Source: Streptomyces davaonensis JCM 4913 (GTDB lineage Bacteria; Actinomycetota; Actinomycetes; Streptomycetales; Streptomycetaceae). From it: DNA of 64,000 bases. The notes beneath the pieces were generated by a model. That model was not told the origin of the DNA. It did not search any database and worked only from the letters and a program-made list of their open reading frames with translations. The DNA lies in contig NC_020504.1 in NCBI RefSeq assembly GCF_000349325.1, positions 2,142,053-2,206,052 on the forward strand, written 5' to 3'. Positions 41,574-49,519 of this stretch are shown piece after piece; position 1 is the stretch's first letter, and each line of letters starts with the position of its first letter. Position numbers and translations under genes: made by a program.

Positions 41574-43385
41574 TCACCGCCCCACCGCGTACCCCTGCAT
41601 CCCCCGCGGGTTCGCCCCCGCTGACAGCAGCCCGGTCCGCGGATCCCGTGCCACCACGCACAGCCGCCCCTCCGACCAGGGGTCGCCCACGGTCACCCGG
41701 TGCCCGCGCGCGATCAGCTCCTCGATCACCTCGGGGTCCGTGCGGGACTCCACGGTGACGCTGCCCGGTCGCATACCGCGCGGGTGGAAGGAGCTGGGGA
41801 AGCTGTCGTTGTGCCAGTTCGGGGCGTCGATCGCGCCCTGGAGGTCCGGTCCGCCGCGCACCTGCTCGCGCAGTGCCACGCCCAGGAAGAAGTGCAGCTG
41901 CCACTGGTCCTGCTGGTCGCCGCCGGGCGTGCCGAAGGCCAGCACGGGTTCGCCGTCGCGCAGGGCGAGTGAGGGCGAGAGGGTGGTGCGCGGGCGGCGC
42001 CCGGGGGTCAGCGAGGCCGGGAGGCCCTCCTCCAGCCAGGTCATCTGGAGCCGGGTGCCGAGCGGGAAGCCCAGTTCGGGCACGACGGGGTTGGACTGGA
42101 GCCAGCCCCCGCTGGGCGTGGCCGCGATCATGTTGCCCCAGCGGTCGACGATATCGAGGTGACAGGTGTCGCCACGGGTGCCGCCGTCGGGGGTGACGTC
42201 CGGCTCGCCGCGCACCGGGTACCGGGCGACCGTCGGCTCACCGGCGCCCGGCGCGGTGGCCTCCTCGTCGAGCACCACGCGCGCGTGCGCGCTCACCCGG
42301 GGCGTACGGCCCCCGGGGCTGCCGGGCCGCAGTTCACAGGACGCCTTGTCGCCGACGAGCGCCCGCCGCTCCGCGTTGTACCCGTCGGAGAGCAGCTCGC
42401 CGAGCGGCACCTCGGCCGCGTCCCCGTACCACGCCTCCCGGTCGGCCATGGCCAGCTTGCAGCCCTCGATCAGCAGGTGGACGTAGTCGGCGGAGCCGTG
42501 AGCGGGCAGCTCGGCGGGGAGCAGGGCGAGCTGCTGGAGCAGCACCGGTCCCTGGCTCCAGGGCCCGGCCTTGCACAGGGTCCAGCCGCTCCAGTCGTAC
42601 GTCACCGGCGCCTCGTAGGTCGCGGACCATCCGGCGAGGTCGTCGCCGGTGAGGGTGCCGGTGTGCCGCTCGCCGCTGGTGTCGAGGGTGGGCCGCCCGG
42701 CCTGCCGGACGAGCGCCTCGGCGATGAACCCGGTGCGCCAGACTCGACGGGCCGCCTCGATCCGGGCCTCGCGATCCCCGGCCCCGGCCACTTCGGCGAG
42801 CAGGCGTTTCCAGGTGGCCGCGAGGGCGGGGTTGCGGAACAGGCGGCCGGGGCGCGGCGGCTGTCCGTCCGGCAGGTACACCTCGGCCGACGTCGTCCAC
42901 TCCGTCGTGAACAGCTCCCGTACCGCCTCGACGGTGGCGCCGACGTTCGCCACGGGCGCGTGCCCGTGTTCGGCGTACCCGATGGCGTACTTGAGGACGT
43001 CGGCGAGGGATTTGGTGCCGTGGTCGCGGAGGAGCAGCAGCCAGGCGTCGAAGGCGCCGGGCACGGCGGCGGCGAGGGGTCCGGTGCCGGGGACGAGGTC
43101 CAGGCCGAGCGCCCGGTAGTGGGCGACGGTCGCGCCGGCGGGGGTGACGCCCTGTCCGCACAGCACCCGTACCTCGCCGCCCGCCGGGGCGAGCAGGATG
43201 GGGACCTCGCCGGCGGGGCCGTTGAGGTGCGGCTCGACGACGTGCAGCACGAACGCTCCGGCCACGGCGGCGTCGTAGGCGTTGCCGCCGTCCTCCAGGA
43301 CGGCCATCGCCGACTGGGAGGCCAGCCAGTGGGTGGAGGACACCATGCCGAAGATGCCCTGGAGCGTGGGGCGGGTGGTGAACAT
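41574..43385 (-). CDS. Gamma-glutamyltransferase family protein
   Basis: A 603-residue Ntn-hydrolase of the gamma-glutamyltranspeptidase family. The N-terminal block GMVSSTHWLASQSAMAVLEDGGNAYDAAVAGAF and the central GDTCHLDIVDRWGNMIAATPS are diagnostic; the Thr of DTCH is the expected autoprocessing and catalytic nucleophile. The glycine-rich segment GTPGGDQQDQWQLH matches the substrate-binding GGDxQ of the YwrD-type branch. No signal peptide is visible, so unlike classical GGT it seems cytoplasmic. ATG at 43385 is preceded by GAGAGG. Substrate may be glutathione-like or mycothiol-related gamma-amides or other acyl amides. Confidence 0.9.
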   Translation of the reverse strand: MFTTRPTLQGIFGMVSSTHWLASQSAMAVLEDGGNAYDAAVAGAFVLHVVEPHLNGPAGEVPILLAPAGGEVRVLCGQGVTPAGATVAHYRALGLDLVPGTGPLAAAVPGAFDAWLLLLRDHGTKSLADVLKYAIGYAEHGHAPVANVGATVEAVRELFTTEWTTSAEVYLPDGQPPRPGRLFRNPALAATWKRLLAEVAGAGDREARIEAARRVWRTGFIAEALVRQAGRPTLDTSGERHTGTLTGDDLAGWSATYEAPVTYDWSGWTLCKAGPWSQGPVLLQQLALLPAELPAHGSADYVHLLIEGCKLAMADREAWYGDAAEVPLGELLSDGYNAERRALVGDKASCELRPGSPGGRTPRVSAHARVVLDEEATAPGAGEPTVARYPVRGEPDVTPDGGTRGDTCHLDIVDRWGNMIAATPSGGWLQSNPVVPELGFPLGTRLQMTWLEEGLPASLTPGRRPRTTLSPSLALRDGEPVLAFGTPGGDQQDQWQLHFFLGVALREQVRGGPDLQGAIDAPNWHNDSFPSSFHPRGMRPGSVTVESRTDPEVIEELIARGHRVTVGDPWSEGRLCVVARDPRTGLLSAGANPRGMQGYAVGR

Positions 43386-43806
43386 AGGGCCTCTCACGGG
43401 AGTTGACTGGCACGTCGCGATCGACATCCGAACTGGTTCCCGGGTTTGAGCGGCCCGAACCGGTCATCGGGGCTGCGACCGGTCGCCACGATCCGTGGCA
43501 TTCGCCGATCATCTGATCACTGTTGTTCGTTTGGCGATTGATCTCGTTCGCAACTGGAGCGGGTTCTTATAGGTGCGTTATGCAGCGGAGTTACGGCCGA
43601 CAGCGGGGATTTGTCGATTCGCTGTGGCTGTCTCTGGCCATAACTTTCCGTGGCGATGGCGCGACAGTCCGGGGTCGAAGTAGTGTCCGGGAACCGGCGT
43701 TTGAATCCGGGAAGCCGCAGGCCCTGGCGGGGGTCCAATCCGAGCCAGGGCCTGCCGGTCACATCAGATTCACGACTCGCAGCACCATTCCACGAAAGGA
43801 AGTTCG
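43386..43806. promoter_or_regulatory. 421-base intergenic region, AT-rich promoter of the small membrane-protein gene
   Basis: No credible ORF. It contains GATCATCTGATC (5-2-5 inverted repeat near 43508), the 11-mer TTCGCAACTGG (43547-43557) that also occurs in the promoter region at 48544-48554, and a -10-like TTATAG (43567-43572). The stretch 43500-43640 is markedly less GC-rich than its surroundings. GAAAGGAAG precedes the next start codon. Confidence 0.5.
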
Positions 43807-44079
43807 ATGCCGTTGAATCGCTATCGTCTCGCCGGTCCCGAGGGACCGGCGGCGACGAAGCCTGAAATTATCATGTCTCCGTTTTCGCTCCCAGGCTGCA
43901 CGCAGGCTGATGACTTGGCTGTCACCGTGCGAGGAAGCTTCTTCATCGCGCTGACGGTGGGGCCCCTCATCGCGATCGCGGGGACGACCGGGGGGTGGCA
44001 GGTGACCGGGCCGGCCCTCCTCGTGGCTGCTGTCGCCAGGGGAACTCAAGCCGTCCACCGGCGAGTTCGGGCCATCTGA
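43807..44079 (+). CDS. Small membrane protein of unknown function
   Basis: A 90-residue protein with no family I recognise. It has two predicted transmembrane segments (about residues 44-60, SFFIALTVGPLIAIAG, and 65-80, VTGPALLVAAVARG), and a basic C-terminus (HRRVRAI). A strong ribosome binding site (GAAAGGAAG, four bases before the ATG) and an AT-rich promoter region support expression. A hairpin follows the stop. It opens the regulator-rich segment and may be a small accessory membrane component; that is only position-based. Confidence 0.6.
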   Translation: MPLNRYRLAGPEGPAATKPEIIMSPFSLPGCTQADDLAVTVRGSFFIALTVGPLIAIAGTTGGWQVTGPALLVAAVARGTQAVHRRVRAI

Positions 44080-44099
44080 GCAGTCGCGAGCATCCCTGC

Positions 44100-44133
44100 G
44101 GCGGTGGCACGCCCCACGTCGGCTGCCACCGCC
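44100..44133 (+). terminator. Hairpin after the small membrane-protein gene
   Basis: GGCGGTGGCA (44100-44109) pairs perfectly with TGCCACCGCC (44124-44133). No T tract follows, so it could be a terminator or another structural element. Confidence 0.5.
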
Positions 44134-44250
44134 ACCGCACCCCCCATTCACCGTACGGGCACCGCGCTTTGCTGCGAAAAGGGCCGCCAACGGCCCGCGG
44201 AATCACCGAAATACGTGCCCGTTCATCCCCCGAAAGGGTCAGCAAGGACG

Positions 44251-45288
44251 ATGGCGGCATCCGCGACTCGTACCAGGAGCTGCGCCAACTGCGGCAGGAC
44301 GTTCAAGAAGAAGGTGAGCCCCGGCCGCCCCTCCAAGTATTGCAGCGCCTCCTGCGGCGCCGCACTGCGCCGGAAACCGGCGCCACCTCCCGATCCTTCC
44401 CTCGACGACGATGTCGTCGAGATCGGACGCGAGGTACGGAACCAGGCCGGAGACCTGATCGCCGACGTCGGCGAGGACACCACCTCCGAGCAGCTGCTGC
44501 ACACGTACTCCGGCCTCATGCGCCGGTTCGAGGACCTTGAGGCGGCGCTGGTGCGTCGCGGCCGGGCCCGCGGCGAATCCTGGGAGGCCATGGGGGACGC
44601 CCTGAAGATCAGCTCTCACCGGCTGCGCAAGAAGTGGACCGCCGAAGCGCTGGAGCGTTGGGAGAGGAACCGGGACACACGCGCGGCGGTGGCCACGCAC
44701 ACCCGCAGGGTGACACCGCGCGCCGCCCTGTGGTCGACCGACGACGCACCGGGGGCGGGCGAAGCGCCGCCGGGTCCCCTGCCCCAACCGGGCGCCGCCG
44801 GCAATCAGTTGGCCATCACGATGTCCCGGCTTCAGCGCCACAGCGGACAGACGATGCGGGAGATCGCCGACTACGCGTTGATCTCCCCGTCCTACCTCTC
44901 GAAAATCGCCGCGGGGACGCGGCGCCCGTCCTGGCACGTCGTCGAGCGCCTCGCCGAGGCGTACCGGATCGACCCGGGGCTGCTGCGTCCCCTGTGGGAG
45001 GCATCCGTACGGCCCGAGCCGGATCCCCCGCCGGCCGCCGATCCGGAATCAGCGGCCTCGCACCTGAACACCGTCCTGCGCTCCCTGTACCTGTCCGCGG
45101 GCCGGCCCGATCTGTGGAAGCTGCGGGACGCGACCGCCGGCGCTCTGAGTGTGGGCACCATCGCCCGCGGCCTCGCCGATCCGCAGGTGCCCGACTGGGA
45201 CACCACCGGCCGCATCGTCCTCGCCCTCAACGGCGATCTCGCCGACACCGAGCGCCTGTGGCAAGCCGCCACCACGCACTCCCGGTGA
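44251..45288 (+). CDS. Zinc-ribbon plus XRE helix-turn-helix regulator
   Basis: A 345-residue protein. Residues about 10-40 form a small zinc ribbon (CANCGRTF ... KYCSASCGAA; C-x2-C and C-x3-C). A middle helical region (about 60-135) includes RGESWEAMGDALKISSHRLRKKW, which itself resembles a helix-turn-helix. A Pro/Ala linker leads to an XRE domain (about 190-250: MSRLQRHSGQTMREIADYALISPSYLSKIAAGTRRPSWHVVERLAEAY) and a C-terminal region with repeated helix-turn-helix-like sequence. It probably binds DNA; the combination of a zinc ribbon with two HTH-like regions is uncommon. AAGGA is close to the ATG. The sigma-like gene follows 41 bases downstream. Confidence 0.75.
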   Translation: MAASATRTRSCANCGRTFKKKVSPGRPSKYCSASCGAALRRKPAPPPDPSLDDDVVEIGREVRNQAGDLIADVGEDTTSEQLLHTYSGLMRRFEDLEAALVRRGRARGESWEAMGDALKISSHRLRKKWTAEALERWERNRDTRAAVATHTRRVTPRAALWSTDDAPGAGEAPPGPLPQPGAAGNQLAITMSRLQRHSGQTMREIADYALISPSYLSKIAAGTRRPSWHVVERLAEAYRIDPGLLRPLWEASVRPEPDPPPAADPESAASHLNTVLRSLYLSAGRPDLWKLRDATAGALSVGTIARGLADPQVPDWDTTGRIVLALNGDLADTERLWQAATTHSR

Positions 45289-45329
45289 CGGTCTCCCGTC
45301 AACTCACCGCCGCCCTAGGGGAGGAACCC

Positions 45330-45755
45330 ATGCGCCTCACCCATCCCGAGCCTCCCGCAGTCGACCTGCCCCCGGCCTTCCTCGCATTCCACGCCCTCCA
45401 CCATCCGCACTACCTCGCCTACGCCGGCGCCCATCTGCCGCCCGAGGACGCAACTGCCGCTGTCCGCGAGGCTTTCGGCGACGTCGTCGCCCACTGGTCC
45501 GCCATCGTCAGCCATCCCAACCCCACGGCCCGCGCCTGGGAGCACTTCACCCGCTGCATCGACGCCCGCACGCCACCGCTGCCCCTGAACACCAACCGCA
45601 CACTGGAGTATCAAGCCGTCGTCCTGCACCTCATCGCCGGTTGCTCCATCCCCGTCACCGCCGACACCACCGGCCAGCACCCCAGCAAGATCCGCTACCT
45701 GCTGCACGTCTGGAAGAGCATGCGGACGGCCACCGCCCCCGACACCCTCACCTGA
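45330..45755 (+). CDS. Small protein with sigma-70 region 4-like helix-turn-helix
   Basis: A 141-residue protein not assigned to a named family. The C-terminal segment EYQAVVLHLIAGCSIPVTADTTGQHPSKIRYLLHVWKSM has the helix spacing and hydrophobic pattern of sigma-70 region 4 (bulk-hydrophobic helix, G-C/S turn, recognition helix ending in a V/I-R-x-L-L). The preceding half (AFGDVVAHWSAIV, ARAWEHFTRCID) resembles the helical linker seen in such proteins, but no region 2 is present. It may be a DNA-binding adaptor acting with the XRE protein. GAGG precedes the ATG; the 3' end overlaps the convergent DUF6624 gene by eight bases. Confidence 0.62.
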   Translation: MRLTHPEPPAVDLPPAFLAFHALHHPHYLAYAGAHLPPEDATAAVREAFGDVVAHWSAIVSHPNPTARAWEHFTRCIDARTPPLPLNTNRTLEYQAVVLHLIAGCSIPVTADTTGQHPSKIRYLLHVWKSMRTATAPDTLT

Positions 45756-46335
45756 CCCAGCGCAGCGCCTTCGTCTGCTCGGCGAGCGGCCTCAGGCCGA
45801 CATCGTGTCGGCGCTCGTCGAGGGTCTGCGGCTGCCGGACGGGGTAGGGGCGAAGGGTCTCGGGGTTGACGCGCGTGCCGTAGAACTGGGGTTGGCCCTG
45901 TTCCACGGCGCAGTGGTCGGCGATGTACGCGAGGTGGACGGCGGAGCAGCGTCCCTCCAGGACGGCCTCGGCGATCAAGTCCCGGCAGATGAGCTGAAAG
46001 TCCAGATCCGAGGCGTGCAGCAGGATCATCAGCGCCGCGGTCGAGGCGGGGTCGCCCACCTGGTCGGTGGTCGGCCAGCCGTGGTTGCGAACGATGGCCC
46101 TGAGCGCCTCGGTGTTGGCGCGGCGGCACGCGGCGATGTCCTGTCGGCGCCGCTCGGTGGGTTCGGCCTGGGCTCGCCGCATCAGCTCCCGCTCCTGGTC
46201 CGCGCGGCGCCGCAACTCGGTGGCGAGGGCGGCCGCCAGAGCGGGGAGCATCCAGGGAACCGTGGGCTCCGGATGAGCGGAGTCGGCACCGGTGCGTACG
46301 GGCGTCAGGACGGGGCGGCCCGGCATGGGCTTCAC
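45748..46335 (-). CDS. DUF6624-like protein
   Basis: A 195-residue protein. The segment NHGWPTTDQVGDPASTAALMILLHASDLDFQLICRDLIAEAV and the later HLAYIADHCAVEQGQPQFYGTRVNPET are the pattern of DUF6624 (GWP...G..A...LL..H.D..FQ ... DR...G.PQ.YGT), a family without known function. The N-terminal 60 residues are Pro/Arg-rich. The GTG at 46335 overlaps the ATPase stop codon as GTGA with GGAG seven bases upstream, so it is translationally coupled to the RsbW-like ATPase gene. Confidence 0.78.
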   Translation of the reverse strand: MKPMPGRPVLTPVRTGADSAHPEPTVPWMLPALAAALATELRRRADQERELMRRAQAEPTERRRQDIAACRRANTEALRAIVRNHGWPTTDQVGDPASTAALMILLHASDLDFQLICRDLIAEAVLEGRCSAVHLAYIADHCAVEQGQPQFYGTRVNPETLRPYPVRQPQTLDERRHDVGLRPLAEQTKALRWVR

Positions 46336-46853
46336 GGCGCTGCTCCGAGTCGCAGCGCGAACCACACTCGCTTGCCCGGGGTGCCGGGATCGGCGGGCGC
46401 GATGCCCCAGTCGTCGGCCAACGCGGCCACGATGGCCAGTCCACGTCCGGACTCCGCCGCCTCGTCCGACGTGTGCATCCGAGGCTGGGCGGGTGAGCGG
46501 TCGGCGATCGTCACCCGCAGCTCGGACTCACGGCAGTCGATGGTGAGGATGATCGTGTCGTCGGGGCCGGTGCTCGCGTGCCGGACCGCGTTCGTGAACA
46601 ACTCGTCGGTGGCCAGTACGACATCGTCCAGGTGACCGGCCGCCGACGGCAGCCGACGCAGGTGCTCGGCGACCAGGCGCCGCACGTGTGCGGCCTGAGC
46701 GGGGCTGGCGGGGATCGCGGCGTGCAGGCGTGCGGGTCTGCTCATGGAAGTCACGGCATGCCCCGCCCGGCGAAGGGCGGCACTGTCGCCCGGCGCGTGG
46801 GGTGTCGCTCGTGGGGGTAACGGCGTGCGGCGCTGTGCTCCGGATGCCGTCAT
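46332..46853 (-). CDS. RsbW-like GHKL ATPase (anti-sigma-type kinase domain)
   Basis: A 173-residue protein. After a 40-residue basic leader it is a single HATPase_c domain: the N-box DDVVLATDELFTNAVRHAS, the G1 box LRVTIADRSP and the G2 box GRGLAIVAALADDWG are present. Such stand-alone ATPases are very frequent in Streptomyces beside XRE/DUF397 regulators and are related to the anti-sigma factors SpoIIAB/RsbW. The ATG at 46853 is chosen because AGGAGG lies five bases upstream. A longer frame from an ATG at 47000 overlaps the TPR gene stop (ATGA), but an 18-bp palindrome within the extension looks like regulatory DNA. Confidence 0.82.
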   Translation of the reverse strand: MTASGAQRRTPLPPRATPHAPGDSAALRRAGHAVTSMSRPARLHAAIPASPAQAAHVRRLVAEHLRRLPSAAGHLDDVVLATDELFTNAVRHASTGPDDTIILTIDCRESELRVTIADRSPAQPRMHTSDEAAESGRGLAIVAALADDWGIAPADPGTPGKRVWFALRLGAAP

Positions 46854-46897
46854 GGGTCCTCCTGATGGCTGCGCAGCGCGGTCGGAAGGGCAAGGGC

Positions 46898-46915
46898 TGG
46901 CTGCATATGCAGCCA
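46898..46915. promoter_or_regulatory. 18-bp perfect palindrome upstream of the ATPase-DUF6624 genes
   Basis: TGGCTGCATATGCAGCCA is a perfect palindrome with an AT centre, 45 bases upstream of the ATPase start and in the 143-base gap after the TPR regulator gene. It has the form of a strong dimeric operator rather than a terminator (no T tract). Confidence 0.7.
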
Positions 46916-46996
46916 ACAGCTCCGTAACCGAATCGGACCAGGGGGCGTACGGGTTGTCCGGTTGCGGGCGCGTAGTGGCGTCACGCAACAGCCGGT

Positions 46997-48409
46997 TCAT
47001 GCCGCGGCCCCCAGTACCACCTGGGACCGGCGCACGAACTCGTGCACGAGCGGCTCGTGGCGGCGGGAGTCCAAGCGCCTGCGGAAGTCGCGCAGGGCCT
47101 GGACGGACCGTTCGCTGTGCACGGTGGTGAGCGTGTCGAGTGCCTCGGTCGCGGTGCCGATGGCCTCGTCCAGCCGGTTCTGCTGAAGGTGGGCCGTGGC
47201 CAGCACGGAGCGGCTGATGGCCTGGCGCCTGCGCCGGTCGGCGTTGGCGTGCACCGAGTCGCTCGCCGTGCGCTCCGCTTCGGCGGCGAGCCCCAGGTCA
47301 CGGAAGCAGAGCGCGGACTCGGCCTGGAGATAGTGGTCGTCGAGGAAACGCACCCAGGGCGACTCCTGTTCGGCCCCCCGGCTGGCGTCCAGCTGCCGCT
47401 CGGCCTGACGCAGCGCCTCGCCCGCCCGGTCGCCGTGGCCCTGGGCCGCGTGTCCCCGGGCCGACATGGCGTGCAGGCGCATCAGCCCCAGCGGGCTGCC
47501 CGCTCCCTTGGCGGTGGCGATGCCCGCCCGGGCCAGGGACACGCCCTCGTCCGGACGGCCGAGGCTGGTGGCCAGATGGGACAGACCGGCCAGGATCTGC
47601 CCGCCCAGCACCCGGTCACGGCTCTCGGCGCACAGCCTCAGCGCCTGGGTCATGTAGCGCTGGGCCAGCCCGTACTCCGCGGCGTCGTACGAACTCCAGC
47701 CGGCCATCGCGGCGAGCCTGGCCGCGGCCGCGTACAGCAGGCGCTGCTCGGGCGGGGGCGTGCCGCGCCGCTGGAGCATGGGGACGACCTCGGTGGCCAG
47801 GTAGTGCACGATGCTCGTGCGGACACCGGCGCCGCCGTAGTGGTTGTCCATCTGGTCGAACAGGGCGATCATCGCGTGCACCTGCTCGACCGGTCCCCCG
47901 TCCGACACCCGCGTCGGACGGCCGCCGTCGTGGTCCTCCAGCAGCCACAGCAGCCACTCGCGTTGAGGGTTGGCCAGGGCGCCCACGACGAAGGGGGCGG
48001 GTCCGAGCAGGCTGCGGCGGGAGATGTCGGTCGAGCCCAGTTCGGCCAGCGTGTGGAGGGCTTCCGCCACGTCCTCGTCGTAGACCAAGGCCCGGCCCGC
48101 GACCGGGCGTTGCTGCTCGCGCTGGAAGCCGAGGTCCGCGGGCGACACGGCGCGGCCGAGCCGCTCGGACAGCACCGCGGCGATCAACCCCGGCGTCTCG
48201 CCGCGCGGTTGCTGTCCCTGGAGCCAGCGGGTGACCGCCGTCTTGTCGTAGGTGGAGTCGAGGCCCTGTCGGCGTCCGAGATCGTTGACCCGGAGGGCGA
48301 GCGAGGCATAGGAGCAGCCGGACTCCTTCAGCGCGGACGCCAGCGCCTTGTTGGCTCCGGCGCTCCCCTTGCCCTGGCTCCTTGCGTGTCCCTCGGTCAC
48401 GGTGGCCAT
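46997..48409 (-). CDS. TPR-containing transcriptional regulator
   Basis: A 470-residue protein. The N-terminal 90 residues are a helix-turn-helix region (NKALASALKESGCSYASLALRVNDLG, DKTAVTRWLQGQQPRG), and the rest is an alpha-helical solenoid of TPR-like pairs (LYAAAARLAAMAGWSSYDAAEYGLAQRYMTQALRLC, and later VLATAHLQQNRLDEAIGTATEALD). This layout is common in Streptomyces regulators described as tetratricopeptide-repeat XRE-type proteins; targets are unknown. It is divergent from the XRE-DUF5753 gene, with 241 bases between, and is followed by the ATPase/DUF6624 pair, together a regulator module. Confidence 0.83.
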   Translation of the reverse strand: MATVTEGHARSQGKGSAGANKALASALKESGCSYASLALRVNDLGRRQGLDSTYDKTAVTRWLQGQQPRGETPGLIAAVLSERLGRAVSPADLGFQREQQRPVAGRALVYDEDVAEALHTLAELGSTDISRRSLLGPAPFVVGALANPQREWLLWLLEDHDGGRPTRVSDGGPVEQVHAMIALFDQMDNHYGGAGVRTSIVHYLATEVVPMLQRRGTPPPEQRLLYAAAARLAAMAGWSSYDAAEYGLAQRYMTQALRLCAESRDRVLGGQILAGLSHLATSLGRPDEGVSLARAGIATAKGAGSPLGLMRLHAMSARGHAAQGHGDRAGEALRQAERQLDASRGAEQESPWVRFLDDHYLQAESALCFRDLGLAAEAERTASDSVHANADRRRRQAISRSVLATAHLQQNRLDEAIGTATEALDTLTTVHSERSVQALRDFRRRLDSRRHEPLVHEFVRRSQVVLGAAA

Positions 48410-48650
48410 CCAGGTCTCGCCTCGCTCGTGTGCGGATACACCCTTGCCAGTACCTCAAGTCCGCTCAGGCCACGCCCAGTTGACATCGGCGCGCCGACCT
48501 GTGCGACAGGTCCCTCGATCACTATGGTTCCCTACACGCGCGATTCGCAACTGGCGTTCTGATAATTTCGATTCGATCCGCATCGCTCTGTCTCTGTCGT
48601 CGACCGCGTGGCACACTGCACGCTGTGAGGGCCGCTGAGGGAGGTAGCAG
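48410..48650. promoter_or_regulatory. Divergent promoter region between the TPR and XRE regulators
   Basis: A 241-base region that is AT-rich for this genome. It contains TTCGCAACTGG (48544-48554, also found at 43547-43557), a good -10-like GATAAT (48561-48566) and repeated GATTCG (48542-48547 and 48570-48575). GGGAGG precedes the XRE GTG start. No ORF. Confidence 0.45.
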
Positions 48651-49517
48651 GTGAGCGAGAACCGCTCGGGCGGCAGTGCACCCACGGTCCTGCGGATGGT
48701 TCTCGGCAAACGGCTGAAGCAGCTGCGGGAGCAGGCCGGTGTGTCCTTCGAGGACGCCGCACGGGCCATCGAGGTCACTCCCCTCACGGTCCGCCGGATC
48801 GAGAAGGCCGAGGTCAAGCTCCGCATCCCGTACGTGAAGGAACTGCTGCGCACCTACGGGGTCCCGGCGGAGGAGACCGAGGGCTTCCTCGAACTGGCCA
48901 GGAAGGCGAACGAGCCGGGGTGGTGGTACCAGTACCGCGACGTGCTCCCGGACTGGTTCCAGGCATACGTGAGCCTGGAGAGCGAAGCCACCGTCATACG
49001 TCTCTACGAACCCCACTACGTCCCCGGCCTGTTGCAGACCCACGACTACGTCACCGCGCTGATGCGGGTCGGCTTCCCGAACGAGTCGAAGGAGGACATA
49101 TCCCGGCGCGTCGATCTGCGGCTCAGACGCCAGGACCTGCTCACCAAGCCGGGCGCACCGGCCGTCTGGGCCGTCCTGGACGAGACGGTGCTGCGCCGCC
49201 CGGTCGGCGGTCCCGATGTGATGCGGGCTCAGATCGACCGGATCGACGAGGCGTTGGACCTGCGCAACGTCCGGATCCAGATCATGCGCTTCGCGGCCGG
49301 TGCCCATCCGGGCGCCTTCGGCCCCTTCCACCACTTCCGCTTCGGATTCTCCGAACTCCCTGACGTCATCTACACGGAGAACCTGGCCGGCGCGGTCTAC
49401 GTCGACCGGCCCGGCGACGTCGTCAACTACCTAGAGGTACTGGACCGGATGTCCGTCCAGGCGGAGCCGGTCGCACGAACCAGGGCAATCCTGGCCGAAC
49501 TGCGTAAGGAGTTGTGA
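48651..49517 (+). CDS. XRE-family regulator with DUF5753 (WhiJ type)
   Basis: A 288-residue protein. The N-terminal XRE helix-turn-helix (LGKRLKQLREQAGVSFEDAARAIEVTPLTVRRIEKAE) is followed by the DUF5753 domain, marked by the conserved RLYEPHYVPGLLQTHDYVTALM and late FHHFRFGFSELPDVIYTEN with AGAVYVDRP. This is the WhiJ-like architecture found in many copies in Streptomyces and also classed as an Scr1-type antitoxin-like regulator. GTG at 48651 with GGGAGG upstream. The DUF397 gene begins two bases after its stop, the standard partner of this family. Confidence 0.93.
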   Translation: MSENRSGGSAPTVLRMVLGKRLKQLREQAGVSFEDAARAIEVTPLTVRRIEKAEVKLRIPYVKELLRTYGVPAEETEGFLELARKANEPGWWYQYRDVLPDWFQAYVSLESEATVIRLYEPHYVPGLLQTHDYVTALMRVGFPNESKEDISRRVDLRLRRQDLLTKPGAPAVWAVLDETVLRRPVGGPDVMRAQIDRIDEALDLRNVRIQIMRFAAGAHPGAFGPFHHFRFGFSELPDVIYTENLAGAVYVDRPGDVVNYLEVLDRMSVQAEPVARTRAILAELRKEL

Positions 49518-49519
49518 CC

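Noticed and set aside
43517..43762. 81-codon minus-strand frame upstream of the small membrane protein
   Set aside because: Covers the AT-rich promoter region, has no ribosome binding site and no recognisable fold.
46854..47000. Extension of the RsbW-like ATPase to the ATG at 47000 that overlaps the TPR stop (ATGA)
   Set aside because: The ATG at 46853 has an AGGAGG site, and the extension contains a perfect 18-bp palindrome more likely to be an operator. Not fully excluded.
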